The notes under the pieces: generated by a model
The model's input: only the letters and a program-made list of their open reading frames with translations
The model's database searches: none
What the model was told of the DNA's origin: nothing
Position numbers and translations under genes: made by a program
Origin: Jannaschia seohaensis
Lineage (GTDB): Bacteria > Pseudomonadota > Alphaproteobacteria > Rhodobacterales > Rhodobacteraceae
Assembly: GCF_900116765.1 (NCBI RefSeq)
Contig: NZ_UETC01000004.1
Coordinates: 186,001 to 250,000 of the forward strand
Length of the DNA: 64,000 nucleotides
Direction of reading: 5' to 3'
Shown: piece after piece, positions 8,217 through 17,399 of the stretch
Layout of the letters: every line of letters starts with the position of its first letter
Numbering within the stretch: position 1 is the stretch's first letter

Positions 8217-9197
8217 TCACTCTCCGGCGAGCAAGAGCCGTCCGCTGTCGCTATCGGGGGCGGGTTCCCGGCCTGCGGGCGGGCGCTTTCCCTCCTCCTT
8301 GAGGCGGGCAAGCGCCTCGTTGAGGCGGCGCCGGGCCGAGGCCGCGCCGGTGCGGTCATACATCGCCCCGGCGAAGACGGCTTGCAACCAGGGCCGCCGC
8401 ATCGTGTCCAGCTTGCGCAGGACGTTTGACAGCCAGACCTCATCCCGGTGCCGGGCGCGCCAGGCACGGGCAAAGCGCTGCGGCGTCAGCGTGCCTTGCT
8501 CCGCCTCGGAGAAGAGCTGATCCAGCAGGCCCATCGCTTCGAGCCGGGCGCCAAGGCGCGGGCCGCCATGGTGCGCGCGCAGATGGACGACATGGGGCCC
8601 GCGGAACAGGCTGGCATGCATCGCGTCGGCCGGCTCGGCCGGGTCGGTCACGACATAGACGCGCGCGGCGGCGTCCACCATGTCCGGTGCGTAGCCATAG
8701 CGGGGTCCGAAAGACAGGCTGCGATCGCCGCGAAAGCGATGCTCCCACGGGGTTTCGTTCGGGTCGAGCGTCGCGAACGGGGCGCAGAGAAAGACCGTGG
8801 ATCCCGGCGCGGCCACCGAGAACGCCGCCGCGGCATAGCCCTTCACGCCCGCCCCCGCGAAAACCACACTGTCATAGTCGTCGAAAAAACCGCCATCGGT
8901 GAGGTCGTCGAAAAAGTCGAACACCGCCGGGTCCCGGAACCAGGTGCGCCCGCGGGAAACGATCGTCAGCGTGGACCAGCCGCGCTTGCGTGCCAGACCG
9001 GCCGACCACGGCTCCGCCGATTTGCGGCGCAGGAGCGGCGCGAGCGCCTCGAACTCCACCAGCAGAGTGTTGCCCCGGGGCTGGAACATGGCGAGATGCC
9101 GTGGCCCCAACTCTTCCAGCCAGCCGTCCTCGCCCAGCTGCGCGCGCAGGGGGGTGAGCGGCCCAGGGATGGCCGAGTCGGGATCGTTGGTCGGCAT
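8217..9197 (-). CDS. Conserved protein of unknown function next to glycosyltransferases
   Basis: The product is about 326 aa, soluble and without a signal peptide. I chose the ATG at 9197 (MPTNDPDSAIPG) because GGAGG lies a few bases upstream; an in-frame start further up has no such site. The middle contains alternating strand/helix patterns with a Gly-rich turn (VVFAGAGVKGYAAAAF, then GSTVFLCAPFATLDP), suggestive of a Rossmann-like or alpha/beta-hydrolase-like fold. No catalytic triad or nucleotide motif can be assigned. Similar roseobacter proteins are sometimes labelled PAPS-reductase-like, but no supporting motif is visible. It is transcribed divergently from the glycosyltransferase pair and may serve the same surface-glycan pathway (inference). 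Confidence 0.6.
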   Translation of the reverse strand: MPTNDPDSAIPGPLTPLRAQLGEDGWLEELGPRHLAMFQPRGNTLLVEFEALAPLLRRKSAEPWSAGLARKRGWSTLTIVSRGRTWFRDPAVFDFFDDLTDGGFFDDYDSVVFAGAGVKGYAAAAFSVAAPGSTVFLCAPFATLDPNETPWEHRFRGDRSLSFGPRYGYAPDMVDAAARVYVVTDPAEPADAMHASLFRGPHVVHLRAHHGGPRLGARLEAMGLLDQLFSEAEQGTLTPQRFARAWRARHRDEVWLSNVLRKLDTMRRPWLQAVFAGAMYDRTGAASARRRLNEALARLKEEGKRPPAGREPAPDSDSGRLLLAGE

Positions 9198-9369
9198 GAC
9201 GGGTCCTCCGGCGAATGACGGCCAGATAAGGGTAGCCCGATAAAGATTAACATTCCGGCACAAAATTGCCCTGATTTGTTCCTAATTCGAGGCGACTGTT
9301 CCGCATCGCGATACGAACCGGCCGCTCGGGGCGGATCGTCACCGGACCCAGCCTGGAGCCGCCGCAATC

Positions 9370-10437
9370 ATGGCCCCTTCCGTCACCGATTCCCCGACGA
9401 TCACCGTGGTGACCTGCCTGCGCGACGAGGGGCCCTATCTCGTCGATTGGGTCGCGCATCTGCTGACGCTCGGGGTAGGCCGGATCCTCGCCTATACCAA
9501 TGATTGCAGCGACGGAACCGAAGCGCTGCTCGACGCGCTGGCGCCTGCGGGCGTGATCCATGTCGCGCAGGGCGCGTGCCGGGACAGTCCCGGGCCGACG
9601 CCGCAATGGCGGGCTTTGCGCGCCGCCTGGGATCATCCGGCGGTGGCCGGGGCCGAGTGGCTGCTGCATCTCGATGTCGACGAATGGATCGCCCTGACGG
9701 GGCCGACGACCCTGGCCGATCTGATCGCTGCCTGTGGCAGGGCGCAGGCCATCGCTCTGCCTTGGCGTCTCTTCGGCTGCGACGGCCGATTCGCGCCCGG
9801 AGAGGGGCCGGTGCCCGCCCGTTTCACGCGCGCCGCGCCCGAGGCGATGGCCTATCCGGCGCTCGGCGCGTTCTTCAAGACGCTGTTCCGCCGCGACGGG
9901 CCTTGGAGCGGCTTCGGCATCCACCGGCCGCTGCAAACCGCGCCGCCGCGTTTCGCCGACGAGACCGGGCATCTGGACGACGCCCTGGCCCGCAGCCCCA
10001 AGCGCATCCTTCTGTGGCGGGGGGGCAAGCCGGCGCCGGGCCGGTTGGTCCAGCTCAATCACTATTCGATACGCTCGATTCACGAATTTCTCGTAAAGCG
10101 CCGCAGGGGGCTGCCCAACCACACCGACAAGGAGATCGACCTGACCTATTGGGTGGAGCGGAACTTCAACGCGACCCGCTGCCGCGCGATCGAGCCGCAT
10201 CTGCCTGCCATGGCGGCGCGCGCGGCGGAGTTGCGGGCCCTGGACGGCGTGGCCGAGCGGGAGGCCGCCTGCCGCGCCGCCCAGGCGCGCGCTCTGGACG
10301 AGGTGCTGGCCACGCCCGAGGGGGCGGCGCTGTGCGGGCGTCTGGTCCTGGCCGCGGGAAGCGTCGCGCCGGAGCCGCGCTTGGGCCGCCATCTGGTCGC
10401 CTTGCAGCGGGCGGCTGTGGCCGGACGGCAGCCGTGA
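9370..10437 (+). CDS. Glycosyltransferase family 2-like protein (Glyco_tranf_2_4 / GT92-like)
   Basis: The 355-aa protein opens directly with a GT-A fold: TVVTCLRDEGPYLVDWVAH at 12-30, TNDCSDGT at 43-50 and the metal-binding DVD at 102-104 in LHLDVDEW. A conserved FFKTLFRR...GIHRPL block and NHYSIRSIHEFLVKRRRG follow in the second half. These are hallmarks of the PF13704 group, thought to add sugars to surface polysaccharides or lipids. The next gene starts on the GTGA overlapping its stop and carries a second, clearly homologous domain, so the two probably work together. Acceptor and donor are unknown. Confidence 0.85.
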   Translation: MAPSVTDSPTITVVTCLRDEGPYLVDWVAHLLTLGVGRILAYTNDCSDGTEALLDALAPAGVIHVAQGACRDSPGPTPQWRALRAAWDHPAVAGAEWLLHLDVDEWIALTGPTTLADLIAACGRAQAIALPWRLFGCDGRFAPGEGPVPARFTRAAPEAMAYPALGAFFKTLFRRDGPWSGFGIHRPLQTAPPRFADETGHLDDALARSPKRILLWRGGKPAPGRLVQLNHYSIRSIHEFLVKRRRGLPNHTDKEIDLTYWVERNFNATRCRAIEPHLPAMAARAAELRALDGVAEREAACRAAQARALDEVLATPEGAALCGRLVLAAGSVAPEPRLGRHLVALQRAAVAGRQP

Positions 10438-12647
10438 TTTTGCATCGCCGCCTTGCTGGGCGGATGCTCCCTGGCTGCGATGTTATCGATGTGCAAGCGG
10501 AGCCGGGTCCGGGTCCGGTTCGGCTGTTCCTGGGGCGGGGTGTGGACCCCGAGGCGGTCGCGGCAGTGCCGGGGCTGGCGCCGCGGCGTGTCCTGGTGCT
10601 CGGCGGCTCGCTGGTGATCACGTCGGAGTGGGACGGGCAGGGCGCAATGCCGCTGCCCCTGCGCGGCCGAGCGGAGCGGCTGGAGCCCGCCCGCCCGGAG
10701 CCTGAAATCCTCGCCGGCCGCGACGTCCTGCTGGCCACGCGCAACGGGGAGAGCGCCGATCTGGTGGCGGACTGGCTCGCCTATCATGCCGCCCGCCACG
10801 ACATCGGCGGTGCCGTGATCCTGGACCGGCTCCGCCCCGGTGAGGCGCGTCTGGACCTCGCCGGCGCGCCGTGCCCCGTCATCGTCGTCACGTCTCCCGT
10901 GCCCCTCGGGCACGACGAGCCGTCCGAGCGTGGTCCCCACCTCGCCCCCGAAGCGCCCGGCCGGGGCCGCCTGCCGCCGGGGCCCCACGATCCCTGGACG
11001 GCGCGGTTGGGCCAGCTCTGCGTGCTGGAGGCGCTGCGCTGGCGCTTCCTGTCCCGCGCCCGAGGTGTCGCCTGGATCGACGTCTCGGACCTGCTCGCAC
11101 CCGAGGCCGCGCCCTTCGCCCGGCTGGCGCAGGCGGCCTCGGGCGTGGTCCCTCTGGAAGGCCGCCGGATCTATCCCTGGCGCGTCCGGCGCGGCGCGCC
11201 CCCCGCCCTCGGCGACCATGTCTGCGCCCCGTTCGAGCCGGTCACGCCGAACCGCCGGTGGGCCGCCGCCCCCGCGCGCCTGCCGGAAGAGGCCCCGTTC
11301 CGCATGGTGCGCGTCGGTCATGTGACGCCCGACGGTCCGGCTGTGCCGTTCCTGCGGGCCATGGCCGCGCGCCATGGTGAGGCGGGCGACGCTCCGCTGG
11401 CCCCCCGTGCCGCGCTGCGGGTCGAGGACGATTTGCTGGCTCTGGCGCGCGACGGCTTCGGCCATGACCCCGTCCTGCCGCCCCGCACCGAGGCCGAGGC
11501 GTTTGCGCCGCGGCTCCCCGCCGCGCTGCCGGGACGCACCGCCATCGTGACCTGCATGCGCAACGAAGGGCCGTTCATCCTGGACTGGCTCGCCCATCAC
11601 CGGGCCATCGGGGTGGATGACGTGCTGGTCTATACCAACGACTGCACTGACGGCACCGATGCGCTGCTCGACCTGCTCCAGTCCCACGGCATCGTGCAGC
11701 ACCGCGCCAACCCGTTCCGCGGCACCGGCCTGAAGCCGCAGCACGCCGCCCTGGCCGCCGCCGAGGAGGAGGCCGTGATCGCGCGCGCCGGATGGGTGAT
11801 CTGCATGGATGTGGACGAGTTCCTGAACATCCATGTGGGGCAGGGGACCCTGCCGGATCTCTACGCCGCCGTGGGCGACGCGAACCTGATCTCGGCCACC
11901 TGGCGTCTCTTCGGCAATGCCGATCTGAGCCGCTTCGAGGACGTGCCGGTGCCCGCCCGCTTCGACGCCTGCGCGCCCCGGATGATCCGCAAGCCGCATC
12001 AGGCCTGGGGCTTCAAGACCCTGGCGCGCAATCTCGGGATCTTCCGCAAGCTGGGGGTCCACCGGCCCAAGGGGCTGAACCCCGAGATGTGGGACCGCGT
12101 GGTGTGGGTGAACGGCTCCGGTCAGCCCATGCCGCGGGAGATGCTGCGCAGCGGCTGGCGGTCCACGGTCGAGACGGTGGGTTACGATCTGGTGACGCTG
12201 AACCACTATGCCGTCCGCGATGCCGAGAGCTTTCTGGTCAAGCGCGACCGGGGGCGGGTCAACCATGTCGATCGGGACCAGGGGCTGGGCTACTGGTTTC
12301 GCATGAATAACAACGCGGAGCGGGATGGCAGCCTCCAGGAGCGGATGCCGTGTCTGATGGCCGAACGCGACGCGCTGATGGCGCTGCCGGGGGTGGCGGC
12401 GCAGCATGCGGCCTGCGTCGCCGCCCATCGCGCCAAGATCGCGGAGCTGCGCGAGCGGCCGGATTATGCGGCGCTCTACGAGGCGCTGATTTCGGAGCGG
12501 ATGCGGCGGCTGAGCCGGATGCACGAAGTGTTCGGGGCGAACGTGTTCCTGGCCGGTCCCGACACGGTGCCGGACGAGGTGGCCTTCGGCGACCATCCCG
12601 AGGGGTTCTTCTTCACCGTGGGCGAGGTGGACGAGACGGCGCATTGA
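10434..12647 (+). CDS. Two-domain glycosyltransferase with a degenerate N-terminal domain
   Basis: The start is GTG at 10434, overlapping the upstream stop (GTGA); an ATG 30 bases later is possible. The product is about 737 aa. The C-terminal half, from about residue 370, is a complete GT-A domain like the upstream gene's (IVTCMRNEGPFILDWLAHH, TNDCTDGTDALL, CMDVDEF near residue 459, GVHRPKG, NHYAVRDAESFLVKRDRG). The N-terminal half has a weaker copy: DVLLATRNGESADLVADWLAYH near residue 97, followed by AVILDRL. It lacks an obvious TNDC or DVD motif, so it is probably not catalytic. A C-terminal helical tail ends the protein. It forms a coupled pair with the upstream glycosyltransferase. Confidence 0.82.
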   Translation: MILHRRLAGRMLPGCDVIDVQAEPGPGPVRLFLGRGVDPEAVAAVPGLAPRRVLVLGGSLVITSEWDGQGAMPLPLRGRAERLEPARPEPEILAGRDVLLATRNGESADLVADWLAYHAARHDIGGAVILDRLRPGEARLDLAGAPCPVIVVTSPVPLGHDEPSERGPHLAPEAPGRGRLPPGPHDPWTARLGQLCVLEALRWRFLSRARGVAWIDVSDLLAPEAAPFARLAQAASGVVPLEGRRIYPWRVRRGAPPALGDHVCAPFEPVTPNRRWAAAPARLPEEAPFRMVRVGHVTPDGPAVPFLRAMAARHGEAGDAPLAPRAALRVEDDLLALARDGFGHDPVLPPRTEAEAFAPRLPAALPGRTAIVTCMRNEGPFILDWLAHHRAIGVDDVLVYTNDCTDGTDALLDLLQSHGIVQHRANPFRGTGLKPQHAALAAAEEEAVIARAGWVICMDVDEFLNIHVGQGTLPDLYAAVGDANLISATWRLFGNADLSRFEDVPVPARFDACAPRMIRKPHQAWGFKTLARNLGIFRKLGVHRPKGLNPEMWDRVVWVNGSGQPMPREMLRSGWRSTVETVGYDLVTLNHYAVRDAESFLVKRDRGRVNHVDRDQGLGYWFRMNNNAERDGSLQERMPCLMAERDALMALPGVAAQHAACVAAHRAKIAELRERPDYAALYEALISERMRRLSRMHEVFGANVFLAGPDTVPDEVAFGDHPEGFFFTVGEVDETAH

Positions 12648-12664
12648 GCGACGGCGCCCGCGGC

Positions 12665-13647
12665 CTACCCATCGCAGACTTCCCGCAATCGCTGCCAGCT
12701 ATCGTCGTCGAGCGCGCTGGGCATCTGCGAGGCCGGGGCCTCGCCGGGGGCGCGGCCGGTGGCGGTGGCCCAAGGCGCCCAAGCGAGCCGCGCGGCGGCG
12801 AAGCCGGGGCGCAAGCGCTCCGGTGCGGCCAGCGGCGGCGCGTCGAGCAGTAGCGTCTCGACATGCTCGGTGATCTCGGCATCGGTGACCACGCCCGCCG
12901 TCAGCAGCCGGATCAGGGACGTCGCACCCAAGTCGCGCAGCAGCGCCTCCAAGGGCGGGCGCTCCTGGGCGGTGATGGCCGCGGCCAGGAGATGGCCCGC
13001 CGCGACGTCCGGATCGTCCTGGGTCAAAAGCGGGACGTCCGACAGCAACAGCAACCCGCCGGGCAAGGCCAGCGCGGGATGCGGCAGGTCGCGCAGCACC
13101 TCGATCCGGCCCGGCGTGGTGGGCAGCAGGCGCGCATGCAGCCGGTCGAGCGCCTCGCGCCCCGTCACCGTCTCGCAGGGCGGGCCGGTCAGCAGCGTGA
13201 ATTCGGCCAGCATCCGCTCGCCAAGCTCGCTGCGCTTGGACGGCGGCAGCAGACCCGCCGCCTGATCGCGCAAGGCACCCGGCAGCCACATGATGGCGAA
13301 GCCGACCGCCGCGCCCAGCACCAGCCCCGTCGCGATGCGCCGAAGCCGTCCGGGCTTGGCGCGGCCCTTCTCGACGGCGGCGACCACCCGGTCGAGCGCG
13401 GCGATCATCTCCGGCTCCTCGACCTCCAACTCTTCGTCGGTGCCGGGGGCCGGGGCATAGACGGCGGGCGCGCCCGCATTGACCCGCACCAGCGCGGGCA
13501 GGGACCAATGGGTGAGCGCGGTGCCCGCGCTGTCCTGGATCACCAGTTCTGCCTCGCCGATGGAGACATAGACCTCGCGCCGCTGCGCGCCCGCCTCCGG
13601 CCGCCAGAGCGCCGTCGTCTCCAGCCGCTCCAGGCCCTCGATTGCGG

Positions 13648-13651
<4 letters not shown>
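12665..13651 (-). CDS. Single-pass membrane protein resembling a degenerate M48 peptidase
   Basis: The start is inferred as TTG at 13651, preceded by GGAGG and overlapping the stop of the acyl-CoA synthetase gene; no other start fits without running deep into that gene. The 328-aa product has an N-terminal beta-rich region (to about residue 65), an acidic linker, one hydrophobic helix at about 104-125 and a C-terminal domain. In that domain ALPGG (195-199) followed by LLLLSDVPLL and an Ala-rich helix resembles the NAFALPGG...HExxH region of M48 metallopeptidases. Where the zinc motif HExxH should be, the sequence reads HLLAAAIT, so the site is absent. It is likely a non-catalytic relative (inference). 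Confidence 0.6.
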
Positions 13652-15276
<1,625 letters not shown>

Positions 15277-15348
15277 CGCATCCCCCCGTCTTGCAACTGA
15301 TCTCCCGGATGGCGATAGTCGCGCGCGCGCCGGGATAGGACAAGGCCG

Positions 15349-16230
15349 ATGACCGACAAACCTTTGCGCGCCGCCGCCTGCATCCTGACGGCGATGGCAA
15401 TCGTCGGCCTGATCGATCAATACATCCGCCTTGTGGCCGAACAGTCGAGCCTGTGGACATTTCACTTGCTGCGCAGCCTGCTGATGTGGGCGATCGTCCT
15501 GGGCTGGGCGCTGGCCGTCGGCCGGCGACTGAAGGTGGTGAGCTGGCGGGGGCTGGCGGGGCGCTCGGCGGCGGTCTCGGTGGCGATGATGATCTACTTC
15601 GCGGCGCTGGGCTTCTTGCCCGTGGCGCAGGTGGCGGCAGGGCTGTTCACCGCGCCGCTCTGGATCCTGTTCATGGCGACGGCCTTCGGGCAGAGCATCG
15701 GGCCGGTGCGGGTGACGGCGGCGCTGGTGGGCTTTCTCGGGGTGGTCCTGGTGCTGTCGCCGGACCCGTCGAACCTGTCGCCGCTGGCATTGGCGCCGGT
15801 CCTCGCGGGGCTGTTCTACGGCATCGGCGCGCTGGCCACCCGGGCGTGGTGCGGGGCCGAGGGGACGGTGGAGATGAGCCTTGGCGTGTTCACCGCGATG
15901 GGGCTCTGGGGGCTGGGCGGCGTGCTGGTAATGGGGGGCGGGGACGACTACCTCACCCGCGGCTGGGTGATGCCGGACGCGACCGTCTCGGGCGTGATCG
16001 TGATGCAGGCGCTGGGCTCGCTGGTGGCGGTGCTGTTGCTGACCCGAGGCTATCAGCTGGCCGAGGCTTCGGTGGCGTCGCTCTTCGAATATTCGGTGCT
16101 GGGGTTCTCGGCGCTGTTCGGCTGGCTGGTCTGGTCCGAGACGATGGGGCCGCTGGGCCTGCTGGGCCTGGCGCTGATCGCGGCGGGGGGCGGCGTCGTC
16201 GCGATCCGGGGGGAGCGGGCGGCGGCATGA
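15349..16230 (+). CDS. EamA/DMT-family membrane transporter
   Basis: The 293-aa protein consists of about ten hydrophobic segments arranged as two EamA repeats of five helices, the standard build of drug/metabolite transporter (RhaT/YdcZ-like) exporters. The N-terminal repeat covers roughly residues 8-140, and the second starts around PLALAPVLAGLFYGIGALATR and ends at LLGLALIAAGGGVVAIRG. Members export amino acids, nucleotide precursors or other metabolites; the substrate here is unknown. The following sulfotransferase-like gene overlaps its stop (ATGA), indicating coupling. The gene is divergent from the acyl-CoA synthetase. Confidence 0.85.
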   Translation: MTDKPLRAAACILTAMAIVGLIDQYIRLVAEQSSLWTFHLLRSLLMWAIVLGWALAVGRRLKVVSWRGLAGRSAAVSVAMMIYFAALGFLPVAQVAAGLFTAPLWILFMATAFGQSIGPVRVTAALVGFLGVVLVLSPDPSNLSPLALAPVLAGLFYGIGALATRAWCGAEGTVEMSLGVFTAMGLWGLGGVLVMGGGDDYLTRGWVMPDATVSGVIVMQALGSLVAVLLLTRGYQLAEASVASLFEYSVLGFSALFGWLVWSETMGPLGLLGLALIAAGGGVVAIRGERAAA

Positions 16231-16877
16231 TCGTCTCACCCGGGCGCGGCTATGTCTTCGTGCATATCCCAAAGACCGGCGGCACGTCGATGGCGCTGGC
16301 GCTGGAGGACCGGGCGCGGGCCGACGACATCCTCATCGGCGACACGCCCAAGGCCCGGCGGCGGCGCGGGCGCCTTAAGGGCGTGCGAGTGGCCGGGCGG
16401 CTGTGGAAGCATTCGAAACTGCGCGATATTCGCGGCCTGCTACCCGAGGCCGAGCTGGCCCGGCTCCGCCCGGTCACTCTGGTGCGCAACCCGTGGGACC
16501 GGATGGTGAGCTACTACCATTGGCTGCGGGTCCAGAGCTTCGACCACCCGGCGGTCGCCTTGGCGAAGGCCACGGATTTCGCCGGCTTCCTGCGGGATCG
16601 GGAGTTGGGGGAGATGCTGCGCCGCAATCCCTATTCCTCATATGTACGAGGTGGTTGCGACCCGATCTTCATCCGGTTGGAGCATCTGGCGGAAGACCTG
16701 CCCTCCTTCGAGAGCTTGCTTGGGTTTCGGATCGAGATGCCTGTGGCCAATCGCTCCGCGCGGGCTGCGGATTGGCGCGGCTATTACGACGCGGAGACGC
16801 GCGTGCGGGTCTCGGAGATCTGCGCCGCCGATATCGCGGCCTTCGGCTACCGGTTCGAGCAGGCTCATCGAGCCTGA
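16227..16877 (+). CDS. Sulfotransferase-family protein
   Basis: The 216-aa cytoplasmic protein has the two PAPS-binding motifs of sulfotransferases. The 5'-phosphosulfate loop FVHIPKTGGTSM lies near residues 10-21. The 3'-phosphate region TLVRNPWDRMVSYYHWL lies near 87-103. It is shorter than eukaryotic relatives but normal for the bacterial Sulfotransfer_2-like group, which modify surface glycans. The start ATG overlaps the EamA gene's stop. Its last codons (QAHRA) are written in the 30-bp dispersed repeat, so the C-terminal tail is supplied by that repeat. It may act with the glycosyltransferases a few kilobases away (weak inference). Confidence 0.82.
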   Translation: MIVSPGRGYVFVHIPKTGGTSMALALEDRARADDILIGDTPKARRRRGRLKGVRVAGRLWKHSKLRDIRGLLPEAELARLRPVTLVRNPWDRMVSYYHWLRVQSFDHPAVALAKATDFAGFLRDRELGEMLRRNPYSSYVRGGCDPIFIRLEHLAEDLPSFESLLGFRIEMPVANRSARAADWRGYYDAETRVRVSEICAADIAAFGYRFEQAHRA

Positions 16878-16891
16878 CGGCTCTCTTCGCC
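16862..16891. repeat. 30-bp dispersed repeat, copy 2, at a convergent gene junction
   Basis: This is 29 of 30 identical to 8176-8205. It overlaps the last five codons and stop of the sulfotransferase-like gene and ends exactly one base before the stop of the convergent minus-strand gene. As with copy 1, the location is a tail-to-tail junction, and the two alternative GGCTC/GAGCC hairpins are kept. Confidence 0.65.
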
Positions 16892-17248
16892 CTAGTGGAC
16901 CTTCCAGACCGTCTCGGTCGAGCGGCCCCGCTTGGTCTGCATGACCACCGTGTTGCCGCGCATCCAGAGCAGGGCGCAATCCTGCTCTACCTCGATCCCG
17001 TCGATCCGGGTGCGGTGGCAGAGCGCGCCCTCGTGCCAGATCCAGCCGCCGGTGATGACCGAGCTGTCCTGGCGGCCGCCCAGCCCGCCATTTCCGCCGA
17101 AAAGGCGCGTGCCGCCGAACTCGTCGACAAGGGTTCGATCCGCGATGTTGGCCCGGAACATCTCTTCCGAGGTGATCCGGGCGAAGTCCGCCTGCGCGGC
17201 GGTGGAGAGGGTGGCGGCCGCAAGCGCGGCCAGGGCTAGAAGTTTCAT
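16892..17248 (-). CDS. Small exported protein of unknown function
   Basis: The 118-aa product begins with a Sec signal peptide (MKLLALAALAAATLSTAAQA, cleavage after about residue 20). The mature 98-residue part has two cysteines (ALCHRT and QDCALL) and ends in a strand-rich stretch, RGNTVVMQTKRGRSTETVWKVH. No known domain is recognised. It is probably periplasmic. It lies convergent to the sulfotransferase-like gene, with the 30-bp repeat between, and 151 bases downstream of the end of the beta-oxidation operon, from which a strong hairpin separates it. Confidence 0.6.
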   Translation of the reverse strand: MKLLALAALAAATLSTAAQADFARITSEEMFRANIADRTLVDEFGGTRLFGGNGGLGGRQDSSVITGGWIWHEGALCHRTRIDGIEVEQDCALLWMRGNTVVMQTKRGRSTETVWKVH

Positions 17249-17360
17249 TTCCCGATCCCATTCCTCTGGGGGGCTGCCCGGTCAGGCTGCCCGTCGAATG
17301 GGGCTGAAAGATGAAACGATGCCGGAAAAATCGGGTGACCGTTTCGAAAAGCGGTGCGTT

Positions 17361-17388
17361 CGGGCCACGCCGCGGAGGGCGCGGCCCG
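17361..17388 (-). terminator. Terminator-like hairpin at the end of the beta-oxidation operon
   Basis: The arms CGGGCCACGCC (17361-17371) and GGCGCGGCCCG (17378-17388) form an 11-bp stem with one wobble and a 6-base loop. It starts 12 bases past the fadJ-type stop on the minus strand. No T-run follows immediately, so factor-dependent termination or 3'-end protection is equally possible. Confidence 0.5.
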
Positions 17389-17399
17389 TGGGGCAGGGG

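Noticed and set aside
9504-10433. N-terminal extension of the second glycosyltransferase over the first gene
   Set aside because: The extension is out of frame with the proven first glycosyltransferase and is Arg/Gly-rich; the GTG at 10434 overlapping the upstream stop is the better start.
10146-12644. An 832-codon open frame antisense to the two-domain glycosyltransferase
   Set aside because: Rich in His/Arg/Gly/Gln with no recognisable motif, typical of antisense frames in high-GC genes; the plus-strand frame has real GT motifs.
15277-16272. N-terminal extension of the acyl-CoA synthetase frame to 874 aa
   Set aside because: The added 330 residues are antisense to the EamA gene, with low-complexity composition; MGWLQDETGL at 15276 is the natural start.
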